Assembly (NCBI GenBank): GCA_037039925.1
Contig: JAXRKP010000646.1
Span: 128,501-192,500, forward strand
Direction of reading: 5' to 3'
DNA: 64,000 nt
Origin: Doris montereyensis
Taxonomy: Eukaryota; Mollusca; Gastropoda; Nudibranchia; Dorididae
Shown: positions 40,001-52,900 of the stretch, piece by piece
Position numbering within the stretch: position 1 is the first letter of the stretch
How the letters are laid out: every line of letters starts with the position of its first letter
The notes under the pieces: model-generated
The model's input: the letters and a program-made list of their open reading frames with translations, nothing else
Database searches by the model: none
What the model was told of the DNA's origin: nothing
Program-made: the position numbers and the translations under genes

Positions 40001-40928
40001 CCTGCCAATGGACTGCAATGATAATACCGTAGTACTGTAACGACTAGCTCAGAATATTCAATGGTCTTTGGTACTGAAGAGTTGTAAGGAACTCTTCAGT
40101 ACCAAGGACCATTCAAAATTGTTCTTAGTTCAGCTTCGTTGTGAAATATGATAAAACATGTTTTTTTTATCTTCTTACGCTCATTTTGAAGGAAGAAGAT
40201 AAACTTTCTGATAAAGCATCTCAAGCACTATTCGATTGAATAGTGAGTAGCCAATTCGTCTTTCATCCGCATTTCCACTGGCTAGATTTTATCGGAGAGC
40301 TATGATATCTCCAACCCACACGAACCATAAATCTGAATCTCTAGCTCTATTCAAACATTCACCCAGTTTCAAGTTTCTAGCCAACTGCTGGCATCAAAGA
40401 TAGTTTCTATTAACATGGGTTGTGTTAATTTCTAGGACTAGACTGGAAATCTCGGAAAAGAGCATTGGCTACTAATAATCAAATACTCATATCAACAATG
40501 CATGCTCATTGCCTTCCTATATTCATTTTCATGGTAGTTTCATTAATGTAGACTCAACATCAACACATTGTTCTTGTCGACTGCATTTTCGATCTATAGA
40601 TCTACCACCCTGACAAATTGCCCGCACAAGTCATCCCCTCAGAAAATGGTGTTTGTTTTTTTTCTGTCACAGCATAATGCTACCATTCTGGTGAAAGTAT
40701 CCTAAATGGTCAATAAGAGTCTTGTATTCACTATAAACAATATGTCAACTTTTCCCGTGGTCTGTTTCATGTGTCTCTTTCTCCATGACAGGGATGATGG
40801 GTTGCGCCAACTGGTCCAAGTGATTGTGCCATGTTTGGAGTATGTTGAATGCCCCCTAGTGCTTTTACTGCACTTCGATATATATTTTTCTCTCTTTCTC
40901 TGTGTGTATATATATATATGTTACTGTT

Positions 40929-40973
<45 letters not shown>

Positions 40974-43900
40974 ATTCTCCCCCCACCCCCTCTTTCTCTT
41001 TTACACCCCCCTCCTCCAGTGGTATTAGTGACTGGGTGGTTAGGCTGCCGGACTTGGGGTCATGAGATCCTGGGTTCGATTAAGCTGCTAGATCCGCTCG
41101 TTGTGCTCCTTGGTAAAGACACTTGAGACACATTTCCCCACTCAACCCAGGTGAAAATGGGTACAAGCACTAGTCAGGGAGTTAAAACCTGTGCCAGACT
41201 AACGTCCAGATCAGAAGGGGTAATTATCACCTGTTCCGCTTCACGTTATAGAAACTGGGATACGCTCTGGCTCTGTTGACGATGATGGCCCTGAAGAAAC
41301 CCTTTTTTTACCTTTCCCTTCATTTATTCTTTCATTATTCTTTATACTTTTTTCCCCATCTATTTACTTTGCAGGGCAATATCAGAGTATTTTGCAGGGT
41401 GCGGCCTCTTCTTGGAGAGGAGCTGTTGGGCACTGACGGCGTTGTGTCGCATATCAATTTCCCTGACCTTGACCACAAGGTTGTAGAGTTGGACAAATTG
41501 AATGAGATGTCCGTCAACGAGGTAACGTTGCACATGTCTCGTCTCCTTAGCCCTACTTTACGCTGTGATTTTTCTCGTACGACTCAAAAACATGTTACAA
41601 GACTACAACAGAAATTTTTCTCAGTCATTAATGAATGCTTGGTGGGTGTTACTGATATGTCCTACTTCTTTCCTTACATTTTTCTTGTTACTTTTACGTT
41701 TTCTGTCCTCTTATACCGCAAGGTGTCAAGGGGAGATGCAATTGTCAGACATTGACCAGGTGTGTTGCCTTTTGGATCGACATGTCGTTCTTTTAGAGGG
41801 TCTCTTTGACTCCATCATCTTTTCCTTGGTCTTCCTCTTGCCTTGAGACTATAAAACTTTATGTTGTAGGCCTTTGACGATGGTGTACAATGGATAAAAG
41901 TACATCCTCATCAGTGAGTGGGGAGTTGGTGTGTAGTACTTGTAAAGCCTACTTGTTTCTTTTCATGCTTTCACTTGTATTTATCTATGCTTGTGCCGCT
42001 TTCGCTCTCTGCATATGGTGGACAGGGCAATTTCAATGAATTGTATCAACACAATACTCCCTATTCATCCTGAGATCTCCTCATGTAGTAGACAGGACAA
42101 ACTCAATGAATTGTATCAACAAATACTCCCTATTCATCCTGAGATCTCCTCATGTAGTAGACAGGACAAACTCAATGAATTGTATCAACAAATACTCCTA
42201 TTCATCCTGAGATCTCCTCATGTAGTAGACAGGACAAACTCAATGAATTGTATCAACAAATACTCCCTATTCATCCTGAGATCTCCCCAAGTGGTGTACA
42301 GCGTAAATTGAGATGAAACAAAACAAGCAAATCCTCATCAATGACATTGAATTTAACCCGTTTTGTCTCAAGGGTGACCGGTTTAGAAGCTTTTGGTGTG
42401 GCTGTTTTGTCTCAAGGGTGACCGGTTTAGAAATTTTTGTTGTGGCTATTTGTCAGGCACTGCGGGGACTCGGTAGTCCAGAGGCAATATGTCAGCCTCT
42501 CAACCAAAAGGGAGTTTTGCCAATGGGTGAAAAATTTTCTTAAGTCTTGTCGAGCAAAATCTACCCCCTGGTCCAGGTAGATGGATCGACACCTAGTCCC
42601 ATCAGAGACAAGATAAAAAGGATGTCCTGTGTGTAGATCACAACACTCTGTGCACTTTAAAGATCCCTTGGCAGTTTACAGGGCATTCTGGGCAAAATTA
42701 AAGATCCTACCAAAAATCCAGAGATCACCTTAGTTGTGGATGCGGATAAATCAAACCCAATAAAATCAGGCACTGCTGGTAGGTCCTATTTCATCTTGCT
42801 GTTCACTCTTAATTCACACTGAGACCACCTTATATGGTGGACTGGGTAAATTACAGTGAAACAAACTAAACATTTGTGTGGGGTTTGTTTTCATTCTCAC
42901 AGAGCATCCTGAACACTACCAGGGCTGGAAGATTAGGGTCCAAGTATGAATTTACCTTTGACAGAATATTTGAACCGGACAATACACAAGCCGACGTTTT
43001 TGAAGAAATTTCTCAGCTCATTCAGGTACCGTCCAACATTTTGTTGGGTTGTTTTTTTTTAAAGATAGATGAATTTTTTATCATTGCCATTTTCTTGTTT
43101 GTTTGCTTTTGATCTTGTTTTATGTATGATGGGGGGGGGTTCTTTTCTTGATTGAGTTAGGGGGATCTTGTGTTTTTACTTTTTTTTTCCCTGTTTGTTT
43201 GTTTGGGGGTTTTTTCATTAAGGGGGCGTCCGGGTGAGCTGTAACAGCGTTTAGTAGAGTCTTGGGCTCATAATACCCATTTTCCAAATCCACTCTAGAA
43301 TGCTACTTCAACATCTTTAGAATCGAGTACATCAGTTGATTTTTTTATATAAGGCCTGAAAAGGTACTAATTCTATGGCCAATTTTAATATGGCTGTATC
43401 ATTCTGAAGAAAGTTGAATTTTCAAACCCGTTTTTCTCAAAAGATGTGATTTCTAGCATACAACGTTTTTAAAATCTTAAAATCTCAGAAAGTATTCGTG
43501 CCAGAGTGTTGAAATTTGGTACACAGCTAGACTAGTATTTGTTATTGGGAACTAGAGATTTTCACTGGTTTATTTTGATTTCATATCTTTTGTGCACCTT
43601 TAAAATCAAAATATTACAAAAAATTTATCAATAGTTATTTTTAATAAAATACTGATTTTTTAAGCACATTTAAAAACAGCTGAGATAAATTAAATATGTC
43701 TTACTCCTTATTTAAGGGTTTAAAGAATATGTCTGAAAAAAAATTTCATTGCTAGCCCATATACTTTTTGAGATTTTAAGATTTTAAATTTCGGCATCAA
43801 AATTCAACATGGCCACCGTTACCATGGCAACCGAATAATTTCCCCCAAAATTTTACATTTACATAGTAACTTAGATGCAAGCAACACATTGGCAGGAAAA

Positions 43901-46900
43901 AATTAGCCAAAAATGCATTAGGGAAAAAAAGTGAAATATAAGTGACGCACCCATTAAGATAAAAATATCAGTGAATTATCATGTATAGATAAAAGACATA
44001 GAGCCTCCAACAAAACAATTATCCATTTTGAGATCATTGAACAGAACATGTATTTAAACCTATAACTGTTATATTTGTGTTCACATACTTACTTACTTAC
44101 TTAAGGCCGTCAAGTCGCTTAATCACCAGGCTTAGCAGCCTCGGCAGCCTTCCTGATTTCTGTGCAGAAGATTTTCCATTGACGTCACTTCGTAGCAATG
44201 TCTCTGATTTTCTGGAGGTCCTCATATATAGGATCTTAGCAGGAGGTCGCTGTTTGGCATTCTTGGAAGTTTGCATTTTTTGTACATTTTTTGTTGGAAA
44301 ATTTTGGGCGTGGCAAAAACCGATGAAGATAAATTGAACGTCTTCCACAGGAAAACAGCTAAAATTAATTTTAGGAATAAGTTTCCAACAAAGCATTATG
44401 GGTGTGGATTAAATCTTAAAATGGACAGAGAGTAGTGATGTGAAAATGAGTCCTCAACTTTGCACTCATTGACTTAGTTTACGTTAAAGTCATTTTATGG
44501 ATGACCACCTAGACTTTTGGAGTGTGGTCTTTGAAGTTCCTTTCATGGAAAATATATTCTGCGTTATTATATTCTGTTTGCGTATCTGTTATATTTATCT
44601 TCCACCTGAAAGTTACTGGATGACAGTAGCGTGAAATGTCTAAATGTTACGCTCTCTTTTCCTCTTTGCCTTCTCAGAGTTCCCTGGATGGGTACAATGT
44701 ATGTATTTTTGCATATGGCCAGACAGGATCGGGCAAGGACGTACACTATGGAGGAAATCTCACCGATTCCTCACAGCTCGGGGATGATCCCCAGGGCCGT
44801 TGAGCAGATTTTTGCCACCTCATCTAATTTGGCAGCAAAGGGGTGGGAGGTAAGTAAACCTGTCTACGTTATTTGTGTTTGGTCTTGATCTCAATGTGCT
44901 GGTGTTGTATGCTCCATGTAAGTTGATCCATTTTGTTTGTACACTAGACATCAGATTGTAAAACGCCTTCATTTTTGCACACGTCTTTTATTTGGATGTT
45001 CCCTCTTAATTCATCCTGAGATCACTGCATACTGTGGACAGGCTAAACTTTAATGGAATCTTTAGGAACAAATCTAGCAAATTGAAATTTTAAGGAAGAC
45101 ATACAATAAAGATGGAGAAGAACAGAGGCATTTTACTTTTCTTTGAATTTCATTTTTCTTCTCTTTTCTACTGATCACAAAACTGAGAAACCGTTTCATC
45201 AAACAATTAGGCCTAATTCAGTTTTTATCCAGTACTAGTACACCATTAGTCATTTATATCAGTGAAGATATGCTTCTAGTTCGCATCGGTTATTGTCACG
45301 TATTTGATCTTGTTAAGATGTTGCAATGATCTGCCTTGTTAGCTCTAATTGGTCACATAAATGATGCTATTGTTCTAAATTTAGAATAAATTACAAGATT
45401 AAAGGTCAGGCAGCTTTACGTGACCAACTGAGGTTAGTGGTGCAAAAGTGCAAACCGATCCGCATTCTTTTGTGAAGATCAGCTAGCAGGAAGTGAGAAA
45501 ATGTAAACAAACCGGGTTGCAAGGTGACCACCACTTAATGTAAACACTAACGGGTTAAAGAAGTTTAGTTAGCCCATGAGCAAAAGGTCAATCTGGAAAG
45601 AAGTAAAAATGATTGATCAAGAGGTGCAGAATGTCCTAGAGGTTGTCAACACAAATCGAAGCTCAGTCAGCAATGGTCACAGGAGCTAGGCATGAGTCAA
45701 TATGCCCTTCATGCCATCTTAAGGAAGGACCTCCTGTTATCCCTGTATGTTGAGCTGGTAAAGCGAGCGTTGCTTCCAGAAGAGAGGGCATGGTTACAAC
45801 GTTTAGAGTCAAAATGGGAACGCAATCAAGACTGAATAAACCATGTATGGTTTTCCGATGAGGCACAAGTGTTTCTAAATAGCAATGCTTGTATTAACAA
45901 ATAAAAAATCAAACATCTATTGGGGTAAGGATACATTTAACACACAGAGCCAGAGACCTTTGCACAGCCCGAAAGTCACAGTCTGTGTGCAATGAACAGA
46001 ACGTCAGTGATTGGGACCTTTTTCTTCGAAGATGACAAAGGACAATCAGTCACTTATGGTCAGGTCAATTACAGAACGGCCATGAACAGATTCATCGGGT
46101 GATCTGAGGAAATGGGTAGGGACCACGACACAGTGATTCCAGCAAGATGGAGCAACCCCTCACACAGCAACAGCCACCTTAAACTTCTTGAATGATGTTT
46201 TCACTGACCACATCATTTCCAGACGCACAGAAAACAATTAGGCTGTTCTTTCCCTGGACCTTACCCATTTGATTTTGATCAATTTTGATCCATATTGCTT
46301 ATTGTGATGGAATCCTTCATATATTCTGCTACGGTGTTCTTTGTTTTTGTAATAAAATTTAAGCGTAAAGTTGAAACTAAAAGGCACATATAAAATTAAG
46401 ATAGTACAACTAGGAAATTAAATGATGCATAAAAGATTATTCTACAAGTGTAGAAATAAATGAAGAGTTTATTGTCTAAGTGAAGTATGCATATGCTTCA
46501 GCTTCATTTGAGATACTTTACATTGAAAATTTATAATCTCACAGTTATCCATAAAATCTGACTTGTCGCTGTCTGGCATGAGAAAGATATCAGCTATTGT
46601 GGGTGATGGATTTTTTTATTTGGATAGATTGAGCTGTAAACTATGATTTAATACAAATATCTGAAATTGTGAGAGAAAAATGGCATCCATACAACGTGGT
46701 GCCGGCGTATATCAGCGATCTGCTTTCTTTTCATGAGCCATACCAGACCACTTAGGTAGATGAAGAGCTCCCTTTAACTTGTAATACAGCTGCCGTTTGA
46801 AAGCTGGTGAACCCAGCTTCCAACATTTCTATCCCAGGGTGTGGAAAGATCTCCCCAATGACATTGAATTGTCGGCATCTCTGAATGTCTTCAAGAAGCT

Positions 46901-49900
46901 TAAAGACATTTATTTACTTAAAGCATTTCATATTCTGGTTAGCTAGTATGATCTTTTTTCACTTTATTAAATGTAATTTTAAGCCTGTGTTGTATTTTCT
47001 GTCGGTTGTGTGTATGTGTGTGTAGTGGGAGTAAGTGATTATAGTAGTTTTCTTTCTTGTAATGCACCCAGAGCTCTATATATGAGATGTTGGCTAATAT
47101 AAATGTGAATTATTATTATTATTATGTCTGAGTATAAACTCTTTATACTCATGATTGACTGTTTTGCAAATGTTTTTATACATTATTAAGCTTGTGTGTA
47201 AGCTTATTTCATGAACTGTTCTAATTTTCATCCCACATATTACAGTACAAGTTTGAGGCGTCCATGCTGGAAATTTACAATGAAAGCATCCGTGACTGCT
47301 GGCTAAGAGCAAGGATGAAAAACATGAGATCAAGATGACTGGCAAGACAGGAGATGTCCATGTCACGAACTTAACTGTTGTGCATGTACAAAACGAAGAT
47401 CAGGTAAACAAAGAAAGGATGCAATGCTCTGTAGATTTCTCTAGGGGAGTGGCATGCAATGCTCTGTAGATTGCTCTAGGGGGGTGGCATGCAATGCTTT
47501 GTAGATTGCTCTAGGGGTGGATTGAATATAAAAAAAGGATGCAATGCTCTGTAGATTGTCTTAGGGGGGTGGGATGCAATGCTCTGTAGATTGCTTAGGG
47601 GGAGTGGGGTGCAATGTTCTGTAGATTGCTCTAGGGGGAGTGGGATGCAATGCTCTGTAGATTGTCTTAGGGGGAGTGGGGTGCAATGCTCTGTAGATTG
47701 CTCTAGGGGGAGTGGGGGTAATGCTCTGTAGATTGCGGGGTGCAATGCTCTGTAGATTGCTCTAAGGGGAGTGGGGTGCAATGCTCTGTAGATTGCTCTA
47801 GGGGGGAGTGGTGCAATGCTCTGTAGATTGCTCTAGGGGGAGTGGGGTGCAATGCTCTGTAGATTGCTCTAGGGGGAGTGGGGTGCAATGCTCTGTAGAT
47901 TGCTCTTAGGGGGGAGTGGGGGTGGCAATGCTCTGTAGATTGCTCTAGGGGGAGTGGGATGCAATGCTCTCAGATTGTCTTAGGGGGAGTGGATGGGGAG
48001 TGGGATGCAATGCTCTGTAGATTGTCTTAGGGGGAGTGGGATGCAATGCTCTGTAGATTGCTCTAGGGGGAGGATGCAATGCTCTGTAGATTGCTCTAGG
48101 GGGAGTGGGATGCTCTGTAGATTGTCTTAGGGGGATGCAATGCTAGGGGGAGTGATGCAATGCTCTGTAGATTGCTCTAGGGGAGTGGGATGCAATGCTC
48201 TGATTGTCTTAGGGGAGTGGGATGCAATGCTCTGTAGATTGCTCTAGGGGGAGGGGATGCAATGCTCTGTAGATTGCTCTAGGGGGAGTGGGATGCAATG
48301 CTCTGTAGATTGTCTTAGGGGGAGTGGGATGCAATGCTCTGTAGATTGTCTTAGGGGGAGTGATGCAATGCAATGCTCTGTAGATTGCTCTTAGGGGGAG
48401 TGGGATGCAATGCTCTGTAGATTGTCTAGGGGGGAGGGAGATGTGGGATGCAATGCTCTTGTAGATTGTCTTAGGGAGAGTGGGATGCAATGCTCTGTAG
48501 ATTGTCTTAGGGGGGAGGGATGCAATGCTCTGTAGATTGCCTTAGGGGGGAGTGGGATGCTCTGTAGATTGCCTTAGGGGAGTGGGATGCAATGCTCTGT
48601 AGATTGTCTTAGGGGGAGTGGGATGCAATGCTCTGTAGATTGTTTTAGGGGGAGTGGGATGCAATGCTCTGTCGATTGCCTCAAGGGAAATGAAATTGAA
48701 TATGTACAGCTGCCAGTACGTATAAAAACATTTATTATTTAGTATGATTTTTTTGCTTTTAATCTATATGTCTGTATTTACCTCAAAAAGTATAATTATA
48801 TATGAAAAGCAAACTAAACGCAGAAATTTGGGAACTTCGCAGATGCCATTCTCAGCTCTTAAAATTACTATCGCACTTTGCCAGAAAGGTGAGCGATCTG
48901 CTGACTTCCATTCTTAACCTGATTATTTTCGTAAAAAGGAGGTTAATTCAAGTTGAATTATCAATATTGTCTGAAACATTACAGGGCGTCATGCAAAATT
49001 AGTTTGTGCAGTCGAATCAAAGTCTGATTTTCCCATTTGAAAGGTTGCCATGCAAATGTTTATTTTTTATCTTGATCAATGAGAGTAGATCAGGGGGTCG
49101 TAGCACCCTAGAATCTCCTAGGGAAAAATCCTCCTAGAATCTCCTAAAATCTCCTAAATATTTCGAGTTGAGGGTGTCGGACCAGTTTTGAAAACTTGCT
49201 TGAGATATACGATTAGCGAGTAGATTCACAAGTCCGACTTCATGCAAGTCCACGCTCGTTTTGACAGCCATTTGTTTATGAGTCTAGTCTAGCTGACTAC
49301 GATGAACCGAAAGACTGTTTTAAATCATAGTTCAGTGTTATCGGACTTTTTAAGAACTTCAAATGAATCCAAATTACCGCTGCATTCTAGTCTTTGTTTT
49401 CCATTCAAAGCTATGTTGTTATCCGTGATAGATCTACTTTAGTGACACTCTTCATTCTGCTTGCTTTTGCTTGGATTTTAAAATCTACATCTCATCGTGT
49501 TTTTATCTGGCGAACATGGCATCGAAATACAGATGCAGATATATATATGTACTTAAATAGATTAGTCTACTGTCACAAACACCCTTTTTGATTTACTAGT
49601 AACACATATGATTTGTCATTAACTTTTATGATAAAACTAATGCTTGATATTAACTATAAACTTTACTATTACCACCAAGAAAACCTAGAATTTTTTGAAA
49701 ATCTCCTGGAAAACCTCCTAGGATCTCCTAGAAACTTTTAAGTCCTGAGTACTATGACCCCTGGAGTAGAGTGCATGTCCCATTTCATGAAACTTTATTT
49801 GACAAAACTACTGCTCATGTAATTGTCCTTCACAAAATGAACTATTTTTCTAGGAGCACGTTCGGCCAGACGATAAAAGTCAATGTGGTGACGTAGATCT

Positions 49901-52900
49901 GATGAATGATTTCTATTTGTTTTACTCACAGGTGCTCAAGTTACTCCACAAAGCTTGTGTGAACCGAAGTGTTGCTGAAACAAAATGCAACGAGAGGTCA
50001 TCTAGAAGTCACAGTGTGTTCCAGATGAAAATGACAGGTACGAACAAGATGACAGGGAGACCAGTCAGGGTATGAATGTTTCCTTTCATTTTGCCTCAAC
50101 ACAATGTTTTTCCATTCTATGATCCTCTTTGCTCATTACACATTGATTTTAGCTCAGATAGGCCTGTCAGCTGCCAAGGGGTATTAAGGGGATATGCACC
50201 TCTAAAATATATATAAAAATCTACAATATCAATAATAAAATATGTTTTCTTTTATGTGTATAATAGGCCCATGAAATGCTAAATCTAAATATACCATTGA
50301 ATGAAGCCGAAAATTTTGCTTTGCCATGGAAGCCTAGATGATTTACTGAAATCATGAAAATTTCAAAGCTCTTTTATGAAACTATTTATGGAGTCTATTC
50401 AGCTCATACTTGAAGATCATATAAGCTGATGCTTCTCCTGATCTTTATAGCATGAAGCAGAACAGATGGAAAGACACATCACTTGGTGGATGGGACACTA
50501 CTTAGTCTATGGTTTTCCAACTCCCCAGCTGTTGCTGCTACCCATTTGTATGTGGGTCATTAATTTGAGAAACATGTAGTAAGTAGTAGAAGTACAGTCA
50601 CGTCTCGATAGCCCAGACTTCGAGGGGTTCTTTTTATTTGTACCCGATAATCTGGAAATTCGGGATTCCGGATCCGAGCACCTAATTTTGGAACAAGTTG
50701 GACCTACCATTGCCAGGATTGAACACAAAGTCAGACAGTCTTACAACCACAGGCTACTGACACCCACATAGTTATGTTAATCTTAGATCTAAGTTGTGGG
50801 GTGATTTTGTAATTAACATGTTTTGCTGGTTGGGTTGGGTTTTTTGGGGGGGTCCACATCAAGGCTGTGCTTTGCAATTTCACTTGTTTCTTATCCGTTA
50901 GCAGATTCTTATTTTGTGAACTATTTTCCACAGGGACGTTGAACTTAATTGATTTAGCAGGAAGTGAAAGGGTCAAGGACTCTGGGTCAGAGGGTCAGAG
51001 GCTGATTGAAGCCCAGTGCATCAACAAAAGTTTGAGCAATCTCGGTAATGTCATCATGGCTTTAGGGAACAAGGTACAGTAAAGTTGTTTTTTTAAAGAA
51101 GGGGGGGGGGAATGAAAATGTGCATGTATATTGCTAGACTGAGAGACTTACTTACTGCCCATTTTATTTTTACATACATTTATAAATACAACAATAAACA
51201 TTTTTACGTTGTGTTGAAATAAGAGAGTAATTATTTTAAAATGGTGTGATTAAATTTAGAAAGGACTTAAATAAATTTCTGATGATCCTTGTCTACCCAT
51301 TTGACATGGACAGAGAAGGAGACTTAATCTGTTGAACCCTGACCCTGAACCTTACTTTTCCCTACATCTGAGCTCCTGAGTGGTGGCAGGGGCCAAGGGG
51401 ATAGGCTGCCGGACTGGGGATCATAAATCCCAGGTTCGAATCCTAACAAAGCCAGGGCCCGACATTGTGTTCCTTGGGAAAGACACTTAATATGCATTTT
51501 CCAACTCGACCCAGGTGCAAATGGGTACAAGCACTAGCTTGGGAGTAAAACCTGAGTCAAACTAGCGTTGTTTGGGTTCTCGGGGCGTAATAGAATACAG
51601 GCAAAATAAGTGACGTAGCGACCTACTCAGTGGGCTTGGTGAATAGGAGCAAAGGCACTCATGACCTTTAGGTTGTTCTTGGGGCGTAATAGAATACAAG
51701 CAAAATAAGACGTAGCTGACCTATGTCAGTGGGCTTGGTATACAGGAACGAGAGCTCTTGTGACGTTTAGGTTGCTCTCGGGACGTAATAGAATACAGGC
51801 AAAATATGTGACGTAGCGACCTACTCCAGAGGGCTTGGTATACAGGAGCGAAGGCTGTTCTTGGGTTCAAAGGGTCAAATCAAAACAAACACTACCTCAT
51901 TTATATCATCTTTTTCTTTCTCAACCTTACCACCTTCATGAGATTAAAGTTTGAATATATATATATATATCCCCCCCCCCCCCCCCCCCCCCATTAACGC
52001 AGGTTTTAAAATACCTATTCTCATGGTGTGAGCTGATGATGTTTTGAGTGTTGAAGTACAAATATACTCTGTCTCTTGATTTGTTGATATTGAAGTTGAA
52101 AGGTTATTGAATGTGGGTTTCGTATTAAAAAATCTAAGATTTTAATTTTTTGTTTGAAGGTCTTGCATTAAATTTTGAAAATGTCCCAAATTACCCTAAA
52201 TAACACTAGCCTTTGTTTTTTTATTATCACCGTCAGGACAAACACATCCTTACAGAAACTCTAAGCTGACCTACTTACTCCAAAACTCGCTGGGAGGGAA
52301 CAGCAAGGCACTCATGTTTGTCAACATCTCGCCAAAAGAGGAATGTTTCAGTGAATCTCCTGAACTCACTACGATTTGCCACAAAGGTTTGTTTTGTTTT
52401 GAACTCGCTACGATTTGCCACAAAGGTTTGTTTTAGCTTTGTTTTGAACTCGCTACGATTTGCCACAAAGGTTTGTTTTAGTTTTGTTTTGAACTCACTA
52501 CGATTTGCCACAAAGGTTTGTTTTAGTTTTGTTTTGAACTCACTACGATTTGCTACAAAGGTTTGTTTTAGTTTTGTTTTGAACTCACTACGATTTGCCA
52601 CAAAGGTTTGTTTTAGTTTTGTTTTGAACTCACTACGATTTGCCACAAAGGTTTGTTTTAGTTTTGTTTTGAACTCACTACGATTTGCCACAAAGGTTTG
52701 TTTTAGTTTTGTTTTGAACTCGCTACGATTTATCACAAGGGTTGGTTTTAGTGTTCTAAACTCGCTACGGTTTGTCACAAGGGTTGGTTTTAGTGTTCTA
52801 AACTCGCTACGATTTGCCACAAAGATTGTTTTTAGTGTTCTAAACTCGCTACGATTTGCCACAAGGGTTTGTTTTAGTTTTGTTTTAAACTCGCTACGAT

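Noticed and set aside
41021..41110. tRNA gene
   Set aside because: A and B boxes are present, but they sit at the head of a multi-copy SINE with the shared core and tail. The cloverleaf is not kept. The same applies to the heads at 3.7, 35.2, 51.4 and 62.3 kb.
47476..48490. Minus-strand frames with repeating [12 protein letters not shown] motifs
   Set aside because: Antisense of the 41-bp G-rich minisatellite.
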